Shown here: piece after piece, positions 8,646-16,068 of the stretch
How the letters are laid out: every line of letters begins with the position of its first letter
Position numbering within the stretch: position 1 is the stretch's first letter
Origin: Pseudomonadota bacterium
GTDB taxonomy: Bacteria; Desulfobacterota; Syntrophorhabdia; Syntrophorhabdales; Syntrophorhabdaceae
Assembly: GCA_026388315.1 (NCBI GenBank)
Contig: JAPLKA010000055.1
Span: forward strand, 62,001-126,000
DNA: 64,000 bases
Direction: 5' to 3'
Position numbers and translations under genes: made by a program
The notes under the pieces: generated by a model
Databases searched by the model: none
What the model was told of the DNA's origin: nothing
Seen by the model: only the letters and a program-made list of their open reading frames with translations

Positions 8646-9494
8646 ATGATGCTTTCCATCATAATTCCTGCATATAATGAGAGAAATTTTATCGAGGAAG
8701 TCGTCCGGAGGGTTATGGATGCGCCTTATGATAAGGAAATTATCATTGTCGATGACGGGTCAACGGATGGAACGAGAGAGTGGCTCAGTTCACAGTTGGA
8801 GACGCCGCAAGACCGAACCGGCGAACCGGCGTATCGGCGTATCGGCGAAGAAGAGCAGAGAGCAGGGAGCAGAGAGCAGAGAGCAGGGAGCGAAGAGAAA
8901 CCCATTACCCATCACCTCGGACAAAAGCACTCCGGGGCAGGCCCATCACCCATCACCCATCACGTGAACGAAGTGAAGGTCATCTTCCACGAAAAAAATA
9001 TGGGAAAGGGCGGTGCGGTAAGGACTGGCGTTAATGTTGCCAGTGGAGATATTATTCTTGTTCAGGATGCAGACCTTGAATATGACCCCAAGGATTACCC
9101 GACGTTGCTTGAACCCATCCTTGAGGGCAAGGCTGATGTTGTATATGGTTCAAGGTTCCTGGGGGGTACCCACAGGGTGCACTATTTCTGGCACTATGTG
9201 GGCAATATGCTCATTACCTTAATTTCCAATATGGCTACCGATTTAAACCTTACCGATATGGAGACCGGCTACAAAGTCTTCAAAAGAGAGGTTTTTCAAG
9301 GAATCGAGATCAAATCAAACAGGTTCGGGTTCGAGCCTGAAATTACCGCCAAGGTTGCGAGAAAAGGCTGTGTCGTCTATGAAGTTCCCATCTCCTATTA
9401 TGGAAGGAGTTACGAGGAAGGCAAGAAGATTACCTGGAAAGACGGGGTAAAGGCGGTATTTACCATACTCAAGTATAAATGGTTCAGCAGATAA
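8646..9494 (+). CDS. GT2 glycosyltransferase (polyprenyl-phosphate sugar transferase type) with repeat insertion
   Basis: A GT-A fold enzyme of the dolichol-phosphate-mannose-synthase type. It has the IIIPAYNE start, VDDGSTDGT (35-43), HEKNMGKGGA, the metal-binding DAD at 141-143 and the later DMETGYKVF and SYEEGKKI motifs. There is no C-terminal membrane domain. Residues about 53-107 are an in-frame insertion of low-complexity repeat sequence between the donor-binding loop and the VKVIFHEKN strand; family members normally have a short loop there. It probably charges a lipid carrier with sugar. Being first in the pilus locus, it may feed pilin glycosylation, which is inference. A TATAAT-like box at 8632 sits unusually close to the start. 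Confidence 0.85.
   Translation: MMLSIIIPAYNERNFIEEVVRRVMDAPYDKEIIIVDDGSTDGTREWLSSQLETPQDRTGEPAYRRIGEEEQRAGSREQRAGSEEKPITHHLGQKHSGAGPSPITHHVNEVKVIFHEKNMGKGGAVRTGVNVASGDIILVQDADLEYDPKDYPTLLEPILEGKADVVYGSRFLGGTHRVHYFWHYVGNMLITLISNMATDLNLTDMETGYKVFKREVFQGIEIKSNRFGFEPEITAKVARKGCVVYEVPISYYGRSYEEGKKITWKDGVKAVFTILKYKWFSR
8802..8966. repeat. Mixed 8-bp and 7-bp tandem repeats inside the GT2 gene
   Basis: Successive blocks are CGAACCGG x2, CGTATCGG x2 (8-bp), then GAGCAGA/GAGCAGG units (7-bp, about six), then CCCATTA/CCCATCA units (7-bp), a short spacer and CCCATCA x3. The host reading frame stays open throughout, so the tract is translated. Confidence 0.9.
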
Positions 9495-9498
9495 AGGC

Positions 9499-10071
<573 letters not shown>

Positions 10072-10268
10072 AAAGCAGTGAATAGTGAATGGTGAATAGT
10101 GAATAGTAGAAAAAAACCAATTACCAATTACGAATTACGGCCGATTCACAGTTCAAGGGGTCGAGGGGCCAAGGGGCCAAGGGGCCAAGAAACAAGGGTT
10201 CAAGGGTTCAAGGGTTCAAGGGTCGAGGGAAAATCATCAAAAACGTCCCACGTCCCACGTCCCACGAA
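10072..10268. repeat. Stacked 7-bp and 8-bp repeat blocks at the start of a prepilin gene
   Basis: Blocks in order: AGTGAAT units, CCAATTA/CGAATTA units, 8-bp GGCCAAGG units, 8-bp GGTTCAAG x3, and CGTCCCA x3. All but the first lie inside the open frame of the following prepilin, upstream of its GFTLIE motif. It is the longest repeat tract in the window. Confidence 0.9.
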
Positions 10269-10689
10269 CAAAGGTTTTACCCTCATCGAACTTATTATTT
10301 TCATCATCATTGCCGGGATATTCCTCCCTGCTACCTATATAGCATTTTCCTCTGCCATGAAACAGGGGACACAACCCGAAGACTATACAAGGGGAATGCT
10401 CCTTGCCGAACAGACCATGGAACTTGCTACAAAAAGAGGGTATACCCAGCTTGCATTAGATATAGCAGCCCCTCCTACATGTGCTGCTATTGGCGTAAGC
10501 GCCCCGGCAGGGTGGAATATAAACACAACCTGTGCCTGGACGCCATCGTTTCGTTCGTTTAATGGAACCACCTTTAGCGCTTCTGTCCCTGCAGCACCCT
10601 ACATACAAATTGTAGTGACAGTAACGACTCCGGCTCCACAAAGCAACACCTATACGTCAACGGGGATGGTCACCAATCATGCCTTCTAA
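10099..10689 (+). CDS. Type IV minor prepilin with leader made of tandem repeats
   Basis: The processing motif TNKG-FTLIELIIFIIIAGIF lies near residue 60, followed by a short extracellular domain resembling MshD/PilV-type minor pilins. All ~57 residues before the cleavage Gly are encoded by 7-8-bp repeat blocks. The frame contains no ATG before the motif, so the real start is uncertain: GTG at 10099 is the furthest candidate. The ATGA overlap at 10068 is out of frame and looks like the original start displaced by repeat growth. It overlaps the next prepilin by 11 bp. Confidence 0.75.
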   Translation: MNSRKKPITNYELRPIHSSRGRGAKGPRGQETRVQGFKGSRVEGKSSKTSHVPRPTNKGFTLIELIIFIIIAGIFLPATYIAFSSAMKQGTQPEDYTRGMLLAEQTMELATKRGYTQLALDIAAPPTCAAIGVSAPAGWNINTTCAWTPSFRSFNGTTFSASVPAAPYIQIVVTVTTPAPQSNTYTSTGMVTNHAF

Positions 10690-11188
10690 AATGAATAAAG
10701 GATTTACCTTGATAGAAATGATAATAACAATCGTAGTCCTTGGCATATTGGGTGTTTTTACCTTTGCCTTTTTTGGAAATTATGTGAGCACATACACGCA
10801 GATGAGAGACCGGAGAAACATGCACCAAGAAGCAGTATATATCATTGAAAGGATATCAAGGGAGCTTAGGGATGCCACAACAGTTACCTCAACAAGCCCC
10901 CTTTCTTTCCAGATACCGAGTTCTGCGTTGGCGACAGGAGGAGATACAAGCACCACAATCTCGTACAGCCTCTCGGGAACCCAATTGAACAGAACCGGAA
11001 ACATCTCAGGCAGTATACTCATGGGCGACAATGTGAATGTTTTTACCGTGACAAGTCCTGTTGCAAACTGTTATTTCATAACACTTCGGAGGGGTACGGG
11101 TACTGAAACTGAATACCAGACAGTGGTATGCCCGAAAAATATCCCGTCACCATCGGGCTTTGGGGGGAACTATGCAGACGTTTTTTAA
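10679..11188 (+). CDS. Type IV prepilin, PilW/MshO-like
   Basis: A short classical leader (MPSKMNKG) precedes FTLIEMIITIVVLGILGVF. The long alpha-helical spine contains RRNMHQEAVYIIERISRELRDA, typical of PilW/PilJ/MshO minor pilins that prime the pilus tip. The 169-aa protein ends in a beta-rich head with two Cys. Start ATG 10679 overlaps the previous stop; ATG 10691 (leader MNKG) is also possible. This leader, unlike those of the two genes before it, carries no repeat insertion. Confidence 0.85.
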   Translation: MPSKMNKGFTLIEMIITIVVLGILGVFTFAFFGNYVSTYTQMRDRRNMHQEAVYIIERISRELRDATTVTSTSPLSFQIPSSALATGGDTSTTISYSLSGTQLNRTGNISGSILMGDNVNVFTVTSPVANCYFITLRRGTGTETEYQTVVCPKNIPSPSGFGGNYADVF

Positions 11189-13196
11189 TAATAGAGGCGT
11201 TTCCCTTGTTGTGCTGATTGTAATCATGCTTGGCATGGCCCTTATAGGCGGAGGGGTTGCCACAATTATGTCGTCGAAGCAGAAAAGTTATCCCTTTGCG
11301 CTGAATAGCTTCAAAGCCTATGAGATTGCCAATGTGGGTATTGAATGTACTATAGCGTGGGTACAAGATACGAGTAATCCAAATAAAGGTCTCCTTACGT
11401 TGGTAAACAACCTTACAAATATATCTTTTGGAGGCGGCACCTTCTCGACGGTAATAAGCGGTACATCCCCAAATGAAATCCTGACCTCTACCGGCACCTT
11501 TAACAACATGAGTCGGGTGGTGACCCTGACAAATTTTGCCACCTATGCAGCTTCGTCCTCGTCAGGTGATGTAAATTTTGATAGTCCTGCAGACATGGCG
11601 GCCAGTTTTGTCCCGATGGAGTCGCAATCCGGTCAGGCGATTGTAGTGAATGCGACAACCGGCGTAATAAGCCTTGGCCAGGGGGAGGGGGCAACGGAAA
11701 CCTATGGCGCTATATGGTATGGCGGGAATAGCACTGCCGGGAATTGTGTTTCGGGGAGTTGTGATTTTAGAACCGGTTTCAGGGCCTATTTTGTTTTTCA
11801 GTTTGCCACCGGTTCAACAGGTGACGGATTTACCTTTGCAATCATCAATGGCGCCAGCAACACTGTGAGCTCTATCGGAGGCGATACTAACATGGGAGAA
11901 CTCATGGCGTATGGTGGTGATTCGCGTTTATACGACGGCAGTGGATATATCAATGCATTCAGGGGTGGCACCGGAAACGGTTTGCAACCGCCAAAATTTG
12001 CCGTTGAGTTTGATATTTATCCAAACCCCGGAGGTTGCTCTCCTCCCTCTGATCCCTGTGGTGCGGGAAGCAGGTGCGACGACCCTTCAAACGAGCACAT
12101 GGCATATATCTTCTGGGGGGATAATAACAGGATAAGCTGTCAGGATTATTACACCAGATGGTTGAGCTCATTTTCTTTTCTGGCTAATACAGTTGTCTAC
12201 GGAACAACAGGGGGTAATACCTACCTGTACCGATCAAGTGCTGGGACGAGCAGTGCAACACAACCGACATGGCCATCGACCCAGGGGGCAACGCGGTCCG
12301 ACAATACCATTACATGGACAGAGTATACATGGAGGCCAAGCCAGCAATACACACTGACCCCTCTTGACCGGGTTGTGCCCACAGCACGGAATGGACATCG
12401 CTACAAGGTTTACGATGTTCAGGGTAGTGGTTCAAACAAAGGAAAAAGCTCCGGAAGTGAGCCCAGTTGGAGCACAACAACTAACTGGATATCACCGTGG
12501 GACAATAATGTAAGATGGCAGGAAAACGGCGCCATTAATTTCGTTACGAACTCTTGTACCTACGATGACAACAAACATACTGCCGGCACCGGAGGAAATA
12601 CAGGGAACAGTAGCGGCACCGGTCCGACGAACACAACATCAAGCAACAGTTACTACACAAGCCCTACCAACCCGACGACTTGGCTGGCAGACACAGGTAA
12701 CTCCTCTACGGTGAACCCCAAATACGCTTACAGGATGGAGGTGGTTCGCAATTCCGGCACCCAAACTTACACAATCAGGTCATGGATTAAAACCTGCACC
12801 GATGGGACGGCAAATTGTGACATGTACACGAACGATGTTTTTGGCAATGTATCTCTCGATTATGATATGTCCTGGTCTAAATCGACAGCTTACTCTGTGG
12901 GTACAGTTGTTTACCCTCCTACAACTGCAAATGGGCATCATTATATCTGTACAACGGCTGGTACGAGCGGTAGTACAGAACCTGCCTGGCCAACCGGCTC
13001 AGGGGCAACGCGCACTGATGGCACAGTCGTGTGGACTGAGTATGGTTCCTATGGTCCCTTTCTGGAAAGGACAATTACACTTGATTCAACATACAATACC
13101 GCATTCAATAAATTCCTTTTCGGGTGGACAGTGGCTACCGGCGCTGCCACTCAGATTGCGGATGTAAGGAAATTCAGAATCACATTCAAACCGTAA
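11172..13196 (+). CDS. PilX/MshQ-like pilus adhesin with lectin-like domain
   Basis: The 674-aa protein starts at ATG 11172 behind a GGGGGG ribosome-binding site. Its N-terminal pilin-like helix (NNRGVSLVVLIVIMLGMALI) is of the PilX type. A concanavalin/L-type-lectin-like beta domain follows (about 140-300, with GDGFTFAII and PKFAVEFDIYPN strands). Three Trp-rich repeats follow, of the form 'Y..G..v.....g..Y....aGtSg.tePtWP...Ga...D.tv.WtEy': copies near residues 340-395 and 575-630, and a degenerate copy between them. Such repeats occur in phage tail and cell-wall-binding proteins. It occupies the MshQ position at the end of the minor pilins, so it is probably a tip adhesin recognising glycans. 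Confidence 0.75.
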   Translation: MQTFFNNRGVSLVVLIVIMLGMALIGGGVATIMSSKQKSYPFALNSFKAYEIANVGIECTIAWVQDTSNPNKGLLTLVNNLTNISFGGGTFSTVISGTSPNEILTSTGTFNNMSRVVTLTNFATYAASSSSGDVNFDSPADMAASFVPMESQSGQAIVVNATTGVISLGQGEGATETYGAIWYGGNSTAGNCVSGSCDFRTGFRAYFVFQFATGSTGDGFTFAIINGASNTVSSIGGDTNMGELMAYGGDSRLYDGSGYINAFRGGTGNGLQPPKFAVEFDIYPNPGGCSPPSDPCGAGSRCDDPSNEHMAYIFWGDNNRISCQDYYTRWLSSFSFLANTVVYGTTGGNTYLYRSSAGTSSATQPTWPSTQGATRSDNTITWTEYTWRPSQQYTLTPLDRVVPTARNGHRYKVYDVQGSGSNKGKSSGSEPSWSTTTNWISPWDNNVRWQENGAINFVTNSCTYDDNKHTAGTGGNTGNSSGTGPTNTTSSNSYYTSPTNPTTWLADTGNSSTVNPKYAYRMEVVRNSGTQTYTIRSWIKTCTDGTANCDMYTNDVFGNVSLDYDMSWSKSTAYSVGTVVYPPTTANGHHYICTTAGTSGSTEPAWPTGSGATRTDGTVVWTEYGSYGPFLERTITLDSTYNTAFNKFLFGWTVATGAATQIADVRKFRITFKP

Positions 13197-13214
13197 GCCC
13201 CTGTTCCTAACCGG

Positions 13215-13390
13215 GGAGTGGTAACAGTGAATAGTGATGAAGATAGTGAAACCGTACATCGTACATCGTACATAAGTACTTAGTGTTTTTAAACGATGTA
13301 CTACGTACGAACGACGAACGACAAAGTAAGGGTATTAAAGTGGATAGGTTTTTGACTAACGACTGTTCACTGTTCACTAAACAAGGAGGA
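13215..13390. repeat. Gene-free gap filled with heptamer repeats
   Basis: AGTGAAT-like units are followed by CGTACAT x3 (13253-13273). A partly complementary CGATGTACTACGTACG segment could pair with them. Next are ACGAACG units, and CTGTTCA x2 at 13363-13376. The tract ends at the ribosome-binding site of the ParB-like gene. Confidence 0.8.
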
Positions 13391-13396
13391 TAAAGA

Positions 13397-14314
13397 ATGA
13401 TTGCACAGAAAAAGGTTGAAAGTCCGGAGTTTTTGTACCTGCCTCTGGAAAGTATTATTGTGGAAGAACAGATTCGCTCAGGGATTGATACGGAGAGTGA
13501 TTCCTTCAAGGCCCTTATGGAGTCCATTAAAGACCGGGGTATCTTAAGCCTGTCCTTGTAACACCGAAAGACGGCAAATACCTGCTCCTCTGCGGAGAAC
13601 GCCGTTATCTTGCCGCACAGAAGCTTGGACTCCCATCCATCCCCGTTCGGGTCATCGATGCAGTAACTCAGAAGGATGAAATCCTTGCCTTCCAGTTGAC
13701 TGAGAATCTCCAGCGGGAAGACTTTAATCCAATGGATCAGGCAAAGGGGATATTGGCATATATTCAGGCGAAACATCCCGACAAGGGATATGATGTAGAT
13801 GGGGTAATGAGCGACTTAATAAAATACGATAGAAAACCCGAACTTGTGTCAGACAAATTTCGTCGCAACTGTTGCGACTGCTCTTCAAATCTCCGGAAAG
13901 TCAACAAAGACGCTGTTCAACGGGCTATCACTGCTGAAACTTTCTCCTGAGATTCAGGCCGAAATCCGATCAGGAAATCTCCCCGTTTCCCAGGGGTATC
14001 TTTTCGCTGCAAACCTCGATTGTCCCGATCTTATGAACATCTTCACCACAGTCATACAAAAACCTGTAACCAATGCCACCCTGAGCAATCTGCTCACAGC
14101 ATACAAGAAGGTCAAGCCAGCCCCAGGTGTTACAAAGCCCATACCTATGAAGAAGCAGATTGAAAGCTTACGATCCTTTGAATCACGCATTGAAATGGGT
14201 ATTGCAAAATACACAAAGCCCGACCTTCTGCATGTTTTCTGTGCTTTAGTGGAACTGCGGATACCGATTGCCCCGGAACCTGCGCCTGAGAAGAAAAAGC
14301 CCCCTCAGGTGTGA
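13397..14314 (+). pseudogene. ParB/RepB-like partition protein, broken by two frameshifts
   Basis: Three reading frames together encode one ~305-aa ParB-family protein. Frame 1 (from ATG 13397, RBS AAGGAGG) gives EQIRSGIDTESDSFKALMES then KDRGIL. A one-base loss near 13545 shifts to frame 2, with VTPKDGKYLLLCGERRYLAA, QLTENLQREDFNPMDQAKGI and GYDVDGVMSDLI. A one-base gain in AAATTT near 13857 shifts to frame 3, with VATVATALQISGKSTKTLFN and the HTH-like SLLKLSPEIQAEIRSGNLPV. The GERRYLAA and ENLQRED motifs are the CTP/DNA-binding boxes of ParB. A palindrome lies exactly at the second break. No parA is adjacent, so this looks like an inactivated mobile-element or plasmid gene. Confidence 0.8.
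13862..13878. repeat. Palindrome inside ParB-like gene (copy A)
   Basis: GTCGCAAC-T-GTTGCGAC: perfect 8-bp arms around one base. It sits at the same codon position as the palindromes of the two other ParB-like fragments (55532 and 56519), but its arms differ. Confidence 0.85.
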
Positions 14315-14335
14315 GCAAGAGGGAAGAACCGAACC

Positions 14336-14460
14336 TGCGAAGAAGTTGTTATTGCAAAGTCTGGGAAACCTTTGGCTCGTCTTGTTCCTATTAACAAAAG
14401 CATCCGGAAGCGAACCACCGGAAGTGCAAAGGAATGCGTTTTTATGACAGAGAGTTTTCG
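14336..14460 (+). pseudogene. Remnant of Phd/YefM-type antitoxin
   Basis: The frame starting TGC at 14336 reads CEEVVIAKSGKPLARLVPIN and, after a few residues, TGSAKECVFMTESF. This matches the C-terminal half of Phd/YefM antitoxins (GEEVVIxRxGKPVARLVPL ... GSAKGxxxxxDDF). There is no start codon or N-terminal DNA-binding half, and no partner toxin follows. It is interpreted as a decayed toxin-antitoxin locus next to the ParB-like pseudogene. Confidence 0.65.
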
Positions 14461-14555
14461 AATTTATTCTGTTAACCAAAGCCTTGACTTTTATTCTACA
14501 TATGATATTATGAATTTAATAAATTCATAAATTAATAATTATAGGAGGTAAAATT

Positions 14556-14840
14556 ATGTCTTTAGTTAAGGTAAAAAGGCATTCTCAAATTACAATCCCT
14601 AATGACATCAGGAAAAAATTTAAAATTGCCGAAGGTGACTATTTAGAAATTGGGGAGCACAATAACGAATTAGTGCTTAAGCCGGTTAAAATGATTCACC
14701 CGGATGAAGCCTATTTCCACACTAAAGAATGGCAGGCAGGCGAGGCTGAGGCTGACAAGGATATTGCCGAGGGTAACACAATAGGTCCTTTTGATAATAT
14801 TGGAGATGCTTTGAATGCCCTGAAAACTGCCAAAATATGA
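14556..14840 (+). CDS. AbrB/MazE-type antitoxin
   Basis: A 94-aa protein whose first ~45 residues form a SpoVT-AbrB swapped-hairpin DNA-binding domain (KVKRHSQITIPNDIRKKFKI, then GDYLEI). An acidic C-terminal tail follows that would wrap the toxin. RBS AGGAGG lies 8 bp upstream and the AT-rich leader contains TATGATAT-like promoter sequence. It overlaps the toxin start by 4 bp (ATGA), the usual coupling in type II modules. It should neutralise the RelE-like toxin and repress the operon. Confidence 0.85.
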   Translation: MSLVKVKRHSQITIPNDIRKKFKIAEGDYLEIGEHNNELVLKPVKMIHPDEAYFHTKEWQAGEAEADKDIAEGNTIGPFDNIGDALNALKTAKI

Positions 14841-15094
14841 AGCTGCTCTTTACTAAAAACTTCATCAGGAATTACCGTAAATTGCCCCAGGATATCCAAC
14901 AAATAACAGATAAACAATTGGAGCTTTTATTATCCAATCCAAAACACCCCTCTTTGAATTTAAAGAAGATGCAAGACCCTCGGGACATTTGGGAATGCAG
15001 GGTCACCATGTCATATCGCTTCACTTTTCAAATCGCAGAAGACACCTATATTCTCCGGAAAGTTGGCACCTACGATGTTTTGAAAAACCCTTAA
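14837..15094 (+). CDS. RelE/ParE-superfamily toxin
   Basis: An 85-aa toxin-fold protein (TKNFIRNYRKLPQDIQQ start, then PRDIWECRVTMSYRFTFQI, ending LRKVGTYDVL). It has the length and beta-strand layout of RelE/YafQ mRNA interferases or ParE-type toxins. The basic N-terminal helix and central RVTMSYR strand are typical. Translationally coupled to the upstream AbrB-type antitoxin. The target (ribosome-bound mRNA or gyrase) cannot be decided from sequence. Confidence 0.8.
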   Translation: MKLLFTKNFIRNYRKLPQDIQQITDKQLELLLSNPKHPSLNLKKMQDPRDIWECRVTMSYRFTFQIAEDTYILRKVGTYDVLKNP

Positions 15095-15216
15095 GGAATA
15101 TGTTTTTATGTTTGATGTGATTATTCTCCATACCTATGCGTTTTTCCTTGAATATTTTTAAAATTCTGGTAAGAATAGTAATAGTAAGAGTGGTAATGTA
15201 AAAAATCATGAAAAAC

Positions 15217-15390
15217 TTTTTTGCCACAGACAAGAGCGGACAAAAGCTGGACGGTATTTTATATCGGCTGCCGACCTTGCACCCGATATACTCCATGCCC
15301 TTCGGGCAGAGTGAAAATTTAAAGATTACTCATCAGAAGTTGTCCACTCCTGTCCGCATTTGTCGAGCGCAAGCGGGCGGCAAAATAGGG
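15217..15390. repeat. Imperfect inverted repeat in the gap between two toxin-antitoxin modules
   Basis: The 334-bp gap 15095-15428 holds no convincing gene. A left arm (15217-15252: TTTTGCC, GACAA, GCGGACA, GGAC blocks) recurs inverted at 15340-15387 with the same block order, separated by ~90 bp. It resembles a small palindromic repeat or MITE-like element. Confidence 0.4.
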
Positions 15391-15428
15391 GTTTGACAAA
15401 GCGGTAAGAGTAGTAAGGAGGAATACCT

Positions 15429-15653
15429 ATGAAAATAACGTCAAAAGGACAGGTAACAATACCGATTGAAATCAGAGAGCAATTAGGGCTATTGCCCCAG
15501 ACCGAGGTCGTATTTAAAATTACCGGAAAAGAGCTGCGTCTGATAAAAACGAAAGAAAACCACGGACGGGGAAAAAATATTGTTGAAAGAATGCGCGGGA
15601 AGGGTACAATAAAAATGACTACCGATGAGATTATGGAATTAACAAGGGGCTAA
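15429..15653 (+). CDS. AbrB/MazE-type antitoxin of a VapBC-like module
   Basis: A 74-aa protein with an N-terminal AbrB domain MKITSKGQVTIPIEIREQLG and a C-terminal tail (VERMRGKGTIKMTTDEIMEL) of the form that binds PIN toxins. RBS AAGGAGG at about 15415-15421. The toxin gene follows after 2 bp. It acts as antitoxin and autorepressor. Confidence 0.85.
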   Translation: MKITSKGQVTIPIEIREQLGLLPQTEVVFKITGKELRLIKTKENHGRGKNIVERMRGKGTIKMTTDEIMELTRG

Positions 15654-15655
15654 GC

Positions 15656-16063
15656 TTGGAAATCCTTGTGGACAGCAATGTTATCCTCGATGTTGTGACA
15701 GAGGACAAAAAGTGGTTTCAATGGTCATCAGACACATTAGCCTATTGTGCAAATGATAATATTCTTGTTATTAATCCGATTATTTACGCTGAAATATCGA
15801 TTTGTTTTAAAAATATTGAAGACCTCGAAGAAGCGTTGTCGCCGGAATATTACAGGAGGGATCAGCTTCCATGGGAGGCGGCATTTCTGACAGGAAAGTG
15901 TTTTATCGACTATCGCAGAAAGGGAGGAGAAAAACATGCTCCTCTACCGGATTTCTACATCGGCGCTCATGCTGCTGTAACTGGGATGTCGTTGCTCACA
16001 AGGGATGATACGCGATACAGAACATATTTTCCGAAGCTTAAACTAATAGCACCTGGAGTTTAA
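15656..16063 (+). CDS. VapC-type PIN-domain ribonuclease toxin
   Basis: A 135-aa PIN domain with acidic metal-binding residues D6 (LVDSNVILDV), E46, D99 (LPDFYIGAHA) and D117 (LLTRDD). VapC toxins cleave specific RNAs, often initiator tRNA. The start is TTG at 15656, 2 bp after the antitoxin stop. It ends 5 bp before the TTG start of the pilM-like gene, so pilus biogenesis transcription may read through the module. Confidence 0.85.
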   Translation: MEILVDSNVILDVVTEDKKWFQWSSDTLAYCANDNILVINPIIYAEISICFKNIEDLEEALSPEYYRRDQLPWEAAFLTGKCFIDYRRKGGEKHAPLPDFYIGAHAAVTGMSLLTRDDTRYRTYFPKLKLIAPGV

Positions 16064-16068
16064 CCAAT

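Noticed and set aside
8677-9034. Arg/Glu-rich ORFs overlapping the GT2 gene
   Set aside because: They are alternative-frame readings of the tandem repeats within the glycosyltransferase gene.
13397-14314. Programmed frameshifting in the ParB-like gene
   Set aside because: Two shifts in different directions, no slippery heptamer with downstream pseudoknot recognised at the first, and other copies are fragments; decay is the simpler explanation. The palindrome next to the second shift keeps a small doubt.
15208-15396. 62-aa ORF between the toxin-antitoxin modules
   Set aside because: No RBS, no family resemblance, and it coincides with an imperfect inverted repeat.
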